64,000 nucleotides of DNA, from assembly GCA_020086605.1 (NCBI GenBank), contig JACBWW010000007.1, forward strand, positions 20,467,752 through 20,531,751, in the 5' to 3' direction. Under the pieces are notes generated by a model. The model saw only the letters and a program-made list of their open reading frames with translations. It ran no database searches and was not told the DNA's origin. Source of the DNA: Lanius collurio (taxonomy: Eukaryota; Chordata; Aves; Passeriformes; Laniidae). A program made the position numbers and the translations under genes. Shown one piece after another: positions 1 to 11,741 of this stretch. Each line of letters begins with the position of its first letter. Within the stretch, counting starts at the first letter, position 1.

Positions 1-2574
1 CGATAAATATATAATCACTTCATTAACTAAACTAAATACATATTAACTCAATAGCTAAACTTGCAAGTTGTGATTTCAGGGAAAGTATATTTGCTGCTGG
101 TGATTTGTGTGGCATTTTTGTTATCTGAAATAAAGTAGAGAAACTTAGGGGACTAAAGCCTCTGTATTCTTGTGTTTTACAGAATCCAGTGAATGCACGG
201 TCACAATCTTGGAACACCCACAGGCTGGGTAACCTTCTAGGTCATGACATTGATATGATACAAAGAATAGAGCAGTTAGCGGTCTGACAACCACAATTTT
301 CACCTGTATCTGTTTTGCTGCTTAGTGTCTTCAAGTTTTTATTCACAGTTTTGAAGACTACAATCATTTTTTTTCTCTCCATTAAAATCTGAGATGATAT
401 ATTCTTAGACCTGATGGCCAAGGCTTATGAGGTACTCAACCCCCAGCTCTGTCAATCCCTTATGCTGGTACAAGTCTTATGAAGAAGAATATATTTTATA
501 ACAGTTTTATTTTAGATAACCTCTTTTGCAAAAGCTTTTTATTCCCCATACTAAATTGCAGTATAGCAAGATGAGGTTAAAAGAAAAGAAAGCAAAAATC
601 TGATTTCAACACACCTTTTGGTAAAATCTACCAGTCTCCATGTATCTTAAAATAACACAGGTGATGAGTTACATGAGTTAAAATAATACAAAATAACACA
701 TAAACCTAAATCATCATCCAGAATAATGGGACAGCAATGCCCTATACATTCTTAACCATAACCTCAGTGTGTTTAACAGATATCTGACAAAACCCAGTAC
801 ACTCTGCCATCAAAGAAACTCCCACACAAAGTGAGAGCAACGAGAACAGTTTCTGTAGAGTTCAGAAAATGTTTTACTATCATGTGCTGCTAAAAACACC
901 TGAAAAGTTTGTAAGGTTTGTATTTCCACTGTTACTGATGAAAGGAATATCTCAACACACATATACATGAACAACAGGCATTAGATGTCCATTTCAAACA
1001 AAAAGTACTCGGGTTTCCATCTGAAAGCTTGTGAGGCATACATAGATTCAGAATAATATGGAATGAAAATAAAGAGAATCATGGTTCTTCTAAGTAAACA
1101 ACAAATCTTACCTAAATGTGTACACAGAGAAATATCAAATAAGTTTAAAAGATTTAATGGCATTAGTAATTAAAGTAAAACCTCTCACTGACCACAGAAA
1201 TTAAGATTCTTTTTCATCATACTGAACATCAATCAAGATGCAATGAAAACCTAAACAGCAGTTCTTAATAATGGATCTGGTAAACCAAGAAAAGAAAACA
1301 GTTTCAGAATTGTTGGTTTACTCTTTTCAGTTCTCGAACAACTCAACTTCAAATATTTATGTTTTTACATCACACACTTGAGGGAAAAATCATGATCAAT
1401 TTATTAAAATGAACATTTGCCTACACAAGTACTGCATTTCAAAGTATTCTTCTTCAGACAGCAATAAATCCACCCTTATTATTTGCCTTGCAAGTCATTT
1501 TTCAAACCCTTTGAGCAAGGTGTTTGGTTATCGTGATTGTCCTGGCATTAATATTCAGTATAATGCAACAGTTGTCATGTTTATATTATTTATTTCAGCA
1601 CATTAAAATACTGATTTAATCCACAGCCAATTTGAAAGGAAAACTAAAGTCAGTATTACAAATGCTGTCCTTAAGTAATGTTTAATATTCTGGACATGTA
1701 TAGATGACACCAGTTCCATAGATTTCATGAATGTGAGGTTGAATTATAATTAAGTCTCTAAATGAAATGGCTACTTGTTATTCCTCTGTACTTCCATACT
1801 ATTATGTAGAACTTTCAAAATTATGTCTGTAATAGAGAAAGTTAAGTGTGAGGTTTTTATCCTAAAAAAAGAAAAACTAACAAGACAAAGTAAATACAGA
1901 CATAGCTAATATTTTTCTACAAAGTACAATCATATACATCATTATAAAATATAATAATGATGTACTAGAGTGCTGGAGGTGCCTTGGTACCCTAGTCAGA
2001 CTAATGCTAAGGGCATGTTCTTTGCAGTGATGAAACCTTTCAGCCGTGCTGCTGTAGCAGTGCTTTACTGGAACCTCTCTATTTCTACTTTTGTTTCCAT
2101 GTTGTTATTCTCCTACTGTTGATCTCACAGGCTCGCACCTGCACCTGTGTTGGTACGGTGGGTTATTGTGGGAAGTGGCTATGACTGGTATAGCAATGAC
2201 ACCTCTTTACATGTTTATTCTTTCCTGTTGTTTAGCAGGTTTTAGGTATTTAAAGGTGTTTTATCCAGTTTTCTCCAATATAGAGAAAAACAAACAGCAC
2301 ACAGTAAAATAGACAACAGTCTCTTAAATACTTGACTGTAATTATCCAATAATACTTGTGCACAGAAGCTTTGGCAATCAATATTCATTGATCACACATA
2401 ATTGGTATATCTCAACCTATGCTAATATCATCACAAACAGGAACAAATTATAGCTAATTAGAGAGGGTCATAGCACAGTTATATAGTTCTAGGGACTAAA
2501 GGCAAGGCAAAGAAATCATCATCACTGCTGTCATGTTCCTCCTCATCACTTCTTTCACTGAAACATCCTTCAAA
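1..2574. other. AT-rich unique sequence, no gene seen
   Basis: No open frame here looks like a real exon and no mobile element is recognisable. The only structure I can point to is a perfect 11-bp inverted repeat at 1935-1945 and 1954-1964, listed separately. The rest looks like ordinary AT-rich intergenic or intronic DNA. Confidence 0.6.
1935..1964. repeat. Short perfect inverted repeat (hairpin)
   Basis: The arm TACATCATTAT at 1935-1945 is matched exactly by its reverse complement at 1954-1964, leaving an 8-base AT loop. It could be a chance AT palindrome or the core of an old miniature DNA transposon. No flanking duplication supports the transposon reading. Confidence 0.6.
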
Positions 2575-2579
2575 GGATG
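2575..2579. repeat. Target-site duplication, left copy
   Basis: GGATG lies directly before the LTR start and is identical to 3156-3160. Confidence 0.85.
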
Positions 2580-3155
2580 TGTCCTGGGGTGACGTTATGA
2601 AGCCACTTTCTTGCTTACCCACCTGCTCAAAGCCCAAGGAGGCTGTGCCTTTAGGGTGGACCCGGGGCTGGGGCCATGGGACTGACTTTGGGGCGGTTTA
2701 ACCCCAATGGCTCAGGGCTCTGGGGCTCAGCGGGGCTCGGCAGGGAGTGTGCTGGGAGCACTGTGCTGCTTTTTGGTTTCCTTTGTGTTCCAACTAGCTG
2801 GGAAAAGGTTCTGCTTGTTTTAGTCTTGTTTTTTTTCCTTTCCTTCCCCTTGCCTCACTGCCTCCCTTCCCTCCTCGCTGGTCCGGGGAGCCTGCGAGGG
2901 CAGTCCTGGCTGGCCTGCAGGGTGTCCCTGGCTGGTCTGAATCCACATGTCTGTTCCCTCTCCAGGAATTTGTTGTATTTTAAGGGTTTTTTTTATCCTG
3001 TTCTACCCTGTTTTGTTTGTGTGTTAATAAGCAGTTTGGTTTTTTTTTCCCACTTCCACATCTTATGACCCACTTGTCTCATTGATGGCGGAAAAGGGGA
3101 GGAACACTCACTCCAGAGTGTTTCCTCCTGAAATTTTGTCTCAAAAATTGAGACA
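2580..3155 (+). mobile_element. Solo LTR of an avian endogenous retrovirus (ERVL-like)
   Basis: This 576-bp segment begins TGTCCTGGGGTGACG and ends in a short palindromic stretch finishing GAGACA, so it has the TG...CA ends of an LTR. It is flanked on both sides by the 5-bp direct repeat GGATG, which is the length expected for ERVL-type integration. The segment is clearly more GC-rich than its surroundings. Its start resembles the minus-strand starts of the two LTRs at 23.3 and 30.0 kb, so all three probably belong to related families. There is no internal retroviral sequence on either side, so it is a solo LTR left by recombination between two LTRs. A 130-codon open frame inside it (2676-3068) is chance. 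The family name is not certain. Confidence 0.88.
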
Positions 3156-3160
3156 GGATG
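3156..3160. repeat. Target-site duplication, right copy
   Basis: GGATG lies directly after the LTR end and is identical to 2575-2579. Confidence 0.85.
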
Positions 3161-4117
3161 CTCATTTTGGACCCTGCCAGCCAATGGTGAGTCTTCATCT
3201 TCCCTTGCCCTTGTTTTTGCCGACTTTTCCTCCTTTTCCTCTCTTTCTTCCCCTTTTTATTCTTTCCCCAAAGTGCCTTTCCCTATTCAAGTTGTTGGAT
3301 GCTGTCAGCTGTTGCACCCACTAATAATTAATTTGACCATATGATCTATGGCTATTAAAATCTTAGCCTGTTCTTGTGACATACTGATTTTTAAATCAAT
3401 GGGCTGCTCAAGGAGAGAAAATAACAGTACCAGATCTCCCCCCAAATGACTTTAATTTTTCATTATCATACTGACTTTGTTAAAACCTCTTGGTGACAAT
3501 TTCTTTGAACATTAATAAATTAGTGTTGAATTAAAGATGACAGAATATTTTTCCCATAAGACACACCAGAATTATAGGTTTCCCTTTCATATTACTTTAA
3601 AGAATATAACCCAATGGAATATTAATTTCACCTAAAAATTGTTGATAAAGCAAATATTACTATTTGTATATTTTGAGTAAAATCTTTTATGTTTCATTCA
3701 TTTTTTTAAGGTTATTAATAGGCCTAGTCAAAACCCAGGGTTATTTTCCTAGATTAAAAAGGTACTGCTCAGTTTTGGTTGCAAACACAATAACTCAAAG
3801 ATAATGTGAGGATAACCTTCATATGATCATGTGTTGGAATGATTGGAGAAAGGTTTTAGTCCTTGTTCAGGGCTGGAATGTTTGATCAGGTGGTGTTTCT
3901 CACTGTTCATTTCCCTCTGCCTACTGCAGTGCTGTGGTATAATGTAGGAGGTCCTGGCCCAGTGTGTCCAACAGCACTATGATGTGCCCTCAGTGATCAA
4001 AATAACTAAGAATAAAATCAGTACTATCATGTTAAATTTTAAAATTGGTGTACTTTGGCCCAATAAATAACTAATAGACACATTTAAATAAGTACTAAGG
4101 CAGAATAAATAAATAAC
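3161..4117. other. Unique AT-rich sequence, no gene seen
   Basis: A pyrimidine-rich stretch at about 3198-3270 is followed by ordinary AT-rich DNA. I see no exon or recognisable repeat. Confidence 0.5.
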
Positions 4118-4605
4118 AGGAACATGAAAGATGAGAAAGTGATAAAGACTAAAAAGCATGAATTCAACAAAGGGGAGTCATGCTTGACGAGGTTATTTGC
4201 TTTCTATGAAAAAATTGCTGGCTTGGTAGATGAGGGCAGAACACCGGGTATTGTCTACCTGGAATTCAGTAAGGCTTTTGACAGTATTTCCCTTATGATT
4301 CTCATAGAGGAGTTGATGATGTAAAGATGCTAAGGTGGGTTGAAAATTAGCTACATGGTTGGGCCCAGAGGTTTGTGATCAATCAGTACATTTAGTTGGA
4401 GGATAATGACTAGCAGTGTAGCCCCGGAGTCAATACTGGGTCCAATCCTGTTTAACATTAACATTAAGGATCTGGATGATGGGACAGAATGCACACCAAA
4501 CTGTGAGGAGTGGCTGACACGCCAGAGGGTCATGTTACCATTCAGTGTGACTTTAACAGATTGGAGAAAGGGGTTGACAGGGAACCAGCCTCTGGCACTG
4601 GTGCA
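4118..4605 (+). mobile_element. Decayed CR1 LINE fragment (reverse transcriptase part)
   Basis: Translation at 4124-4324 gives the CR1 reverse-transcriptase block with GESCLTRLFAFYEK, LVDEGR and a YLEFSKAFDS segment, the last being the family's first catalytic-aspartate region. The next block at about 4406-4480 reads ILGPILFNI followed by a DLDDG segment, as in CR1 ORF2. Frame changes and stops (for example TAA just after the first block) show it is inactive. The YADD-type catalytic motif is not intact: the copy skips from the DLDDG block to sequence corresponding to the region after it. Neither the 5' end nor the 3' tail of CR1 is present. Confidence 0.85.
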
Positions 4606-7600
4606 GCACTTGCACATTCAGCAAATGCTTAATGTAATACACTGATACAAGTGCTTCGTCTGCATTCCACTAAGAAAGGCACTCAGGCTCCATCAGATAT
4701 TGATTAAAATGTCATTTACTGGACATAACAGGAGAAGGAAAAAGGAGATAACACAGATAATCCTACATTCCTTCAAATGGTGAGAACCCCAAGTTTCCTA
4801 GGATTGAACAGTACCCTAGTAGTCAGAGCATGGCATTCTGCATAGATCTTTTCTGTGCTGTTTGCCAGTACTGCCATATTTAGAGGTTTTATAGTATTTC
4901 CTCATTAGCAAACAGCTCTATTCACCATTTCTACTGTCAAGTGGAGGAACATTCTATGCAAACATGTTGCTTGCCTTTAAGATACATGAGGTGGTATAAA
5001 GGCCAGGGACCAAGAGGGAGCTGAATATGTAGACTTTCATGTTACAATTAATCAGTGAAGTTCATCTGTCAGACCACACAGCAACGACCTGCACCTGTTC
5101 AGGTAAGCCATTCTGGGAATCACTGGCTCCTTGTTGCACAGTAGCATTCAGGTTAGCACTACTGTACCTCAGCTTAGCTATTGCATTCTCCTATGCTATT
5201 GTGACTACTGTGGTCAAAAAGTGGAAAAGCACTGTAAAAGTCAATCAATAACTTCATGCCACAAATTGGTGTCACAGAGCAATAATATGATTGTTTGTAG
5301 TGAGGTGCATCAAAAAGATGGATAAAGGGAAGATTAGGGTCAAAGGCTGCTGTAATGGAGCAATGGATGCTGCATTTGCAAGAGTTCTAGTACTTTAAAA
5401 TAAAGTTTATTTCCAAATGACTTATCTTGAATTCAACCCTGAGAAAACAGTCTGTAAGAGTTTGAGGAAATATTGTCATTCTGGACTAGACACATAAAGT
5501 GTTCTCGTGTTCATTATCTCAGGCATAATCCTAAAATTTTGTACATCCTGAAATGATATCTAATTAAAGATTATTCATGAGATGGATAAAGGGGAACATT
5601 ACATGACCAAATCCTATCAAATTTGCAGGCAGACTACTTACTTCCTACATTTTAATGTAACAAGGGAGTATGTATTATTAAGAATTTAAATATAGAAGTG
5701 TTCAACAATGACACAGCATTGATCTGCACATGGTATGAACTACTACAGAGAGCACCTGTTGTGTAAGTGGAACAATTAAACAAAGAAATGAGTGTAAATT
5801 ATCCTCCCACATCAAGAAAAGAGTGCTGGGGTTAATAAGATGGAAAAAATGTATGAAATCTATTCAAATTAAAGGCATTCTATAATTAGAATCTTCCCTA
5901 CTGCATTATTCATTATAAAAGAATTAATGGGGAAGAAATGCAGATTTCTCTAGATGAAAAAATAATTTTCATTCATTTCTGTATCCATATAAATTATCTG
6001 ACTTATGAATTAGCTAATAATGTTACTTACCATAGCAGTCATGCTATTACTCCAGTGCCAGGGTTCTGAGGGCATCAGCAGTCCTGACTATCCCAGTCCA
6101 GCTGGGCTTTTGGGCTGCCTCTACCCTGCTTACAGCCTAGGATCCAATTTCAGCTTCCTGGGATTTCCCTCATCCTGTCCACAGGCCAGTGTCTGAACAT
6201 GAGACTCCTAGTGACTGGGCAGTACCCCAAATTCAGCTGCTCTTACTTGTGTCCCTTCTGCCTCACAGGAAGGATTTCAGTGTTCCTACTCTTGCATGTA
6301 AAAGAGAATTCTTTAGCACATCTATTTAGTTAAATGAAATCTCTGACTACTTAATATATATTTTCTCTCTGAATTCCACTCTCATCAGCCATATTATAGC
6401 ATTACTATGCAGCTGGCACAAACACTGTAATGATGTTCTGCGGTGAGTTTAACATTTGTGCTTCTTTCTCAGCACGGCAAATTCTGCATTTCCTTCCCCT
6501 CATATTTGTTATGGACAGTCATACACACATGGTCTGCACAAAGAGGGAAGGAAAGGGGCATGTGGAGCACTGGTGGCAAAATTCCGTGTCTAAATTATGT
6601 TCATAGTTTCATGGGGATTTCTGAAGCTATACCCCGGAAGCAGAAAGAGAGCTTCTGATTTTCCCCCTAAGGTTTCATGAAGTTCAGAGAAACAGCATGA
6701 ATCAACAAATTGCTTAGTAATTATTGCCTGCCTAACACCTTAGAGTCCAGTTTAGCTTGCTTCCAGAAATTGTCATGGTGATTGTAGGGATTCTCTTCTC
6801 TGCATCCTGCAATCTGGTACCACTGCAGATATAAAAGAAGAAGCAGTTCTCATCTTGATTAGCATCTGATAAGATTATCTGATCTGGAAACCTTTAGGAA
6901 TGTAGGAGACTGCTTTTCCTACATCTGCTGGGCTGCCTGTGTCAGTCTTTATTTCCTCCTAGTATGATTGAAGAGCTGGTCTCACCAGCAGTAAGGCTGA
7001 GAATGTGTTAGTAGTAGACAGCTTATTCTGCTTTCTCTGTATGCAATATATACACATATATACATGGCTGGCCTCGCAGAGGGCACAGGTGCATCTGCAT
7101 CATCTTGGTGGGTTTCACACCTGGACAATGGATCTGCTGGTGCTGGAAAAGTCTTGTGAGGGGCCAGGACAAAATGTCCCATCTCAGGACTCTGTAGTTT
7201 GGGTTCTTTTGCCTTTCATCCTGCCTTTGTGCTCCCCTCTACTTGTGGAGATGGGCCTTTGATAGTCTGGTGGTCCTCCTGTGATGAGCCTGAGAACAGC
7301 CAGAACAGGTTAGCAGTTCATTTATCCTACTGGCACTATTCCTTTTCTACTCAATTTGTGTGTGAAGAAGAGCTGCTTATCACTTCACCTAACAATATCC
7401 TTCACTAGGACTCTAACATTTGAATACAAAATCATGTTTATTACACCTGATTTAATGACATATACTGTTTATGCTGTAGGCCTGTGTTGTCTTTGTGGAG
7501 TGCATCTGTAAAGAAATGGCTCATCTACCATGTTTTCAAATCACTTTGCATCATCTAAAATTCATAGAGTCATTTTACATTAATACAATACAGAACAATT

Positions 7601-8519
7601 TTAATTGAGGGATTAATCAGCAATGGATCATTAATTAAATTTTTATTTCTTTAAAACTGTTTGAAACTATTAAGAACTACACTTGGGGAAAATATGTTCT
7701 GGAGAATAAATCCTATCTCCATCTTATTTTATCTTTTGAGTTTTATATATTGCAGAATAAAACTCAAAGACTACAGACACTTTTTCCCAACACAAAGCTT
7801 TGCTTTTGGGGAAGTTTCATTCTGAGTGCAGAATTACTGAATCGTTGTAGAATAATGCATTTTTCTATGTTGCCAATAGAGAAAGACTGATAACTTGCCT
7901 AAGTTTTCTGAATTGCTCCCTGGAGGTACCTAATTTTCCTTACTGAGCGTGAGGCATCATTACTGCCCGCTATGAGAACTACAACTTGGCCAAGTAGGAC
8001 AGACTCTGCTGCCTAGGAACTGCAATACACTGGTTAGGCACCCATAGTACAGCATCTGACTCCAATTCAAAATAAATAGCACTTACCCTGAGCTTCCTGA
8101 GCCAGGAAAAATAAAAAATCCATTACATCACTTAGTATTTTGCAGTTGAAGCTCTGACATCTTCAAATTCAAGGAATGTTCCAATGTTTTCTGATGACAA
8201 AACTGCTTCTTCAGAATTACATAAATTTTAAGTGTAGTCTTTAATGCATTAAAGAAGTTAAATTCTTTCACTGAAGATTTCTATTGATTTGGACAGGGTT
8301 TTGGGGAAAGAAAAGTTAATAAAAATCAGAATTGATTGTCAGTTCATAAAAAAAAACAAAACAAAACACCCCAAAAAATTTCTACTGTGTTTTGCCTGTA
8401 GTGAGAGAAATATTCTCAGGTTAATTACATTCTTTCAAATATTATTGTTGTGTCCCACTCCTAAGAGGAATGAAGCATCCAAGATTCATAAAAGCCCATG
8501 GTAGAAGAAAAACAACAAA
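4606..8519. other. Unique sequence, no gene established
   Basis: Mostly AT-rich DNA. The region around 4995-5106 contains a TATAAA motif and a good splice-donor match (CAG|GTAAGC) and might be an old promoter or LTR piece, but no LTR ends could be found. Two slightly GC-richer stretches (about 6045-6270 and 6970-7330) hold short open frames on both strands without recognisable domains. Around 8349-8380 there is an A/C-rich tract. Confidence 0.45.
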
Positions 8520-8548
8520 TGTCAAAGGTCGAAAAAGTACTTGAAAAT

Positions 8549-8554
8549 TTTATT
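8549..8554 (-). terminator. LTR poly(A) signal
   Basis: AATAAA on the minus strand about 30 bases from the LTR 3' end. Confidence 0.6.
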
Positions 8555-8765
8555 AGTAAATTATACCCTTGGCATGTAAATTGGTACAAGTTAGTCTCTT
8601 ATCATCTAGTAGTGAGAGAAATACAAGCAAAAAAGAAAAGAGGCATATATTAAAAAGAGTGAGAGAGTGAAGGAAGAAAAGAGAACCCCAGTCCTGGGTC
8701 CAGTGTTGATCCAGCCCACAGGGTGTCCAGGGTCGTGGGGGTCTCACCCAGGCTTTGTGGGAGTG

Positions 8766-8776
8766 CCTTTTTATAG
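8766..8776 (-). promoter_or_regulatory. LTR TATA box
   Basis: CTATAAAAAGG on the minus strand inside the 8520-9157 LTR, placed correctly relative to the AATAAA signal at 8549-8554. Confidence 0.65.
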
Positions 8777-9157
8777 ATAAGTTTTTCCTGTCCTGGGGCT
8801 AAAGTTCTCACTTTCTGTGCAAGAGTTAGCATGCACAGTCCATTCTTCTAGACTTTTCTGGAAATTGATAGAATTGCTTCCTTGGTGGTCTTGTTTCTTC
8901 CTTTACTGCTCTTGCCCACTACTTGACTCTTTTCTGATCTCACAATGTACTTTGTTGGGCCTATTTCCAGGAGCCAGAACAGGCCACTTGTCACAGGAAA
9001 ATGCTGCCCCACCTCCGTATGACCCCCTTCTCCAGCCACATCCTATTCTTCCCTGCCTATTTCCATAGAATGTTCTTATGCCACAGTCCTTGGTTGGCTT
9101 CACAGCAATTGGTGTTTGGGACACACACATTAGCCTCTTATCTTCTGGGCTTCTACA

Positions 9158-11425
9158 ATTATCTAAGTGAAAGTTAATAAGGGAACATTATTTTATGTCA
9201 CAAATTTCCAAACTGCATATCCATTAGTGCTATTGTGACCAAGAACTCTAAGTAATATACATTTCTGAAAACTTGACAAAATCTTTCCACAAGTGTCTTA
9301 GTATCCCTTGGGAAAAATATCAATTCCAACCTGAATGTATGTAACATATAACAATATTTATACACATATGATATCCCTCCATAATCTTCTTCTCCACTAT
9401 GCCAAAACCATAATAGATTTTTTGGAGTCTACTCCAGAGAAACTTTCATTTAATCATCCACATTAGCTAGAGTAATTACAATATTCAGTACATGACACTC
9501 CCAGACCTCCAAATAGAATTACCTTGAAGTGTTATTTGTACTGAGATCTTAGTATTCAGAAGATGTTGTGCAATTTCTGCCAAACTCCTGAGATTCGATA
9601 GCTGTAATGTCTTTTATCTGACTTCCATTTTCTTTCAATAAAGTGAGGGAGTATTTTCTTTGACATGTGTAAACCTATCAAAAAGGATAACATCTAAGCA
9701 ACAGAGCACTACCACTAATAAAATCAGAGGTTATGTGATCAAAGTCTGTCACACATCAATCTGTCATGTACATTACTTGTTGCAGACAGATATCCCAGGT
9801 TAATAATTATTTCTGATTGTAAGCCTGGGATACTTTATTGAACATTGAAAAACATTGAAATGTTAAGTTATTGACTATAATTCTGAGATAACACAAATGC
9901 TTACAATATCAGTGTTTATAGGAGACAGACGGGTATCAATGTTTGAAATGCAGTCACCAAAACATTACTTTAATCCTGATCTTTTTCATTAGTGAAACCC
10001 TTACTGTTCAGTTGTTTCTAGACTGAAACATTATGAGTCTTTCATGCTGTGCTTATTTCCAGACAGAGGGCTGTAATGAAAACTTTCAGGGTTGCTGTGT
10101 CTTAGAGGAATACCTGGAGAGCTAGTTCGCTCATGACACTAAAATGCCTGATGTGGGACTGCAGGTGGGACAACAGTCACAGTCTTATCTCCTCAAAATC
10201 TGTGCTCTTTTAGCTGAGATAAATCACATTGTTTGCTTTGGAATTCCCATTATTAACTTTCTCTTTCCCCTATGCCTTCATGCTATTTTGTAGCTCAGTC
10301 TACATTTTATGAGACAAATAAACATCCTTCCACAACTTTCTTGGAGACTTCTAAGGATTAGTCATAATATATCATTTAATGGCTGTTCATAGGATGACAA
10401 ATTACTTTTTACTTATGTAGGTGCTATAAATTCTTTTTTTTTTGGACATCCAGAAGAGCTTTAGATGACATTAATTTTTTTGTGGTTAACTCCCAAACTA
10501 TTCTGAACTTCCATTATATGTTACACTGGGATTGCAATAGGGAGCAACGGACTAGGAAGGAAATCTAATCCTCTGTCAAGAAGGAATGCAGATTTTCAAA
10601 CCAGAGATTAGGCTTGGATTTAGGTCATCCTTCCCAGGTAATGGAATGAGTCGGAAGCATTGATGAGGATGACATTGGGAATTTGTCAGTACTAGTCTGA
10701 TATACATTTACATAAATTTATATATGCTTTAAATAAGAGCTGTACGAGCAATTGCTTTCAATTTTGCAATGTTTTCAGGCTTTTCTTTTCATTGTCCAGT
10801 TTACCTGGAGAAGATGTGTCAGGGGTGAGTAGAAAACAAACATAAATTATGGAAATGGCACGTGAGTCTTTAGACACTGAAGTGTTATTCACTTAGTTGT
10901 CTTGGTAACTTTATAGATGTCTGCCATCACTCGTTCTGAATATTGTATGGCCACACCTTCAGGAAGTTATATTTTTATTGCTTAACATTTCTGAAAACCA
11001 ATATCAAAGCACAAGGAAAAAATTGAAGTCCTTAATATAAATCTGGACAACTGTCATTAAAATTAATATTAATGTACATTCAGTAAATTTTTAAAGGGTT
11101 TTTTTTTGAAAGATCCAAAATATTATGAGAAGTGAAATTTATATCCTACAGGAAAACATTTTAAAACCAGCATTTTCTTTTCTCTCTGTTTCTATTTCTG
11201 TAAGGCCTTTACTCTGGACTGCACAAAAACAATACCTGAAGTGGATACTTCTGAAATGATGAGGTTCAAAATTCCAGTTTGAACTTCATGCACACTTGAA
11301 TTAATGATATATTACATTTGAATGTTTATGTTGGTTTCCAGTATAGCACAATATCCATGTGCAAATTTTAGGTATAAATTTTAATCATCTTATCATTACA
11401 ACCTTTCTCTTTTAAGGTTAATGAT
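9158..11425. other. AT-rich unique sequence, no gene seen
   Basis: No convincing open frame, repeat or RNA gene is visible in this stretch. Confidence 0.55.
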
Positions 11426-11741
11426 TACAACCTTCCAGTACTTGAAGAGAGCCAACAAGAAAGGTGGAAACCCACTTTTTTACAAGGGCATGAGGTAAAA
11501 GGACAAAGAGGAATGGCTTCAAACTGAAAGATAGCTATAGATTAGATATCAGGAAGAAATTCTTTACTCCGAGGGTAGTGAGACATGGGATGTGTGCGGT
11601 CCCTTCCTGGAAGTGTTCAAGGCCAGGTTGGATGGCGATGGAGCAACCTGGTCTAGTGGGAGGTGTCACTGAGCCAGTTCAAGGGTTGAAACTAAAATGA
11701 TCTTAAAGGTCCCTTCCAACCCAAAGCATTCTGATTCTATT
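11426..11741 (+). mobile_element. CR1 LINE, 3' end
   Basis: The sequence follows the CR1 3' end: CCAGTACTTGAAG, an ACAAGGGCATGAG block, TTAGATATCAGGAAGAAATTC, CTGGAAGTGTTCAAGGCC, CTGGTCTAGTGGGAGGTGTC and the terminal AAGGTCCCTTCCAACCC followed by ATTCTGATTCTATT, which is the CR1 tail repeat. It is a 5'-truncated, moderately diverged copy on the plus strand. Confidence 0.93.

Larger units (their letters stand above)
8520..9157 (-). mobile_element. LTR of an endogenous retrovirus, minus strand
   Basis: Read on the minus strand, the segment starts TGTAGAAGCCC at 9157 and ends CCTTTGACA at 8520. It contains a TATA box (CTATAAAAAGG, 8776-8766) and, about 215 bases downstream, an AATAAA poly(A) signal (8554-8549), the promoter-R-polyA order of a retroviral LTR. 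No internal retroviral sequence follows at 8519, so this is probably a solo LTR. I could not find a matching target duplication: the flanks ACAAA and ATTAT differ. The ends may therefore be off by a few bases or the site may have been rearranged. Open frames of 60-83 codons on both strands here are chance. Confidence 0.7.

Noticed and set aside
2676..3068. 130-codon plus-strand frame
   Set aside because: It lies wholly inside a solo LTR with a perfect target duplication.
5239..5300. Possible retroviral primer-binding site (ATTGGTGTCA)
   Set aside because: There is no LTR end directly before it and the match is too short.
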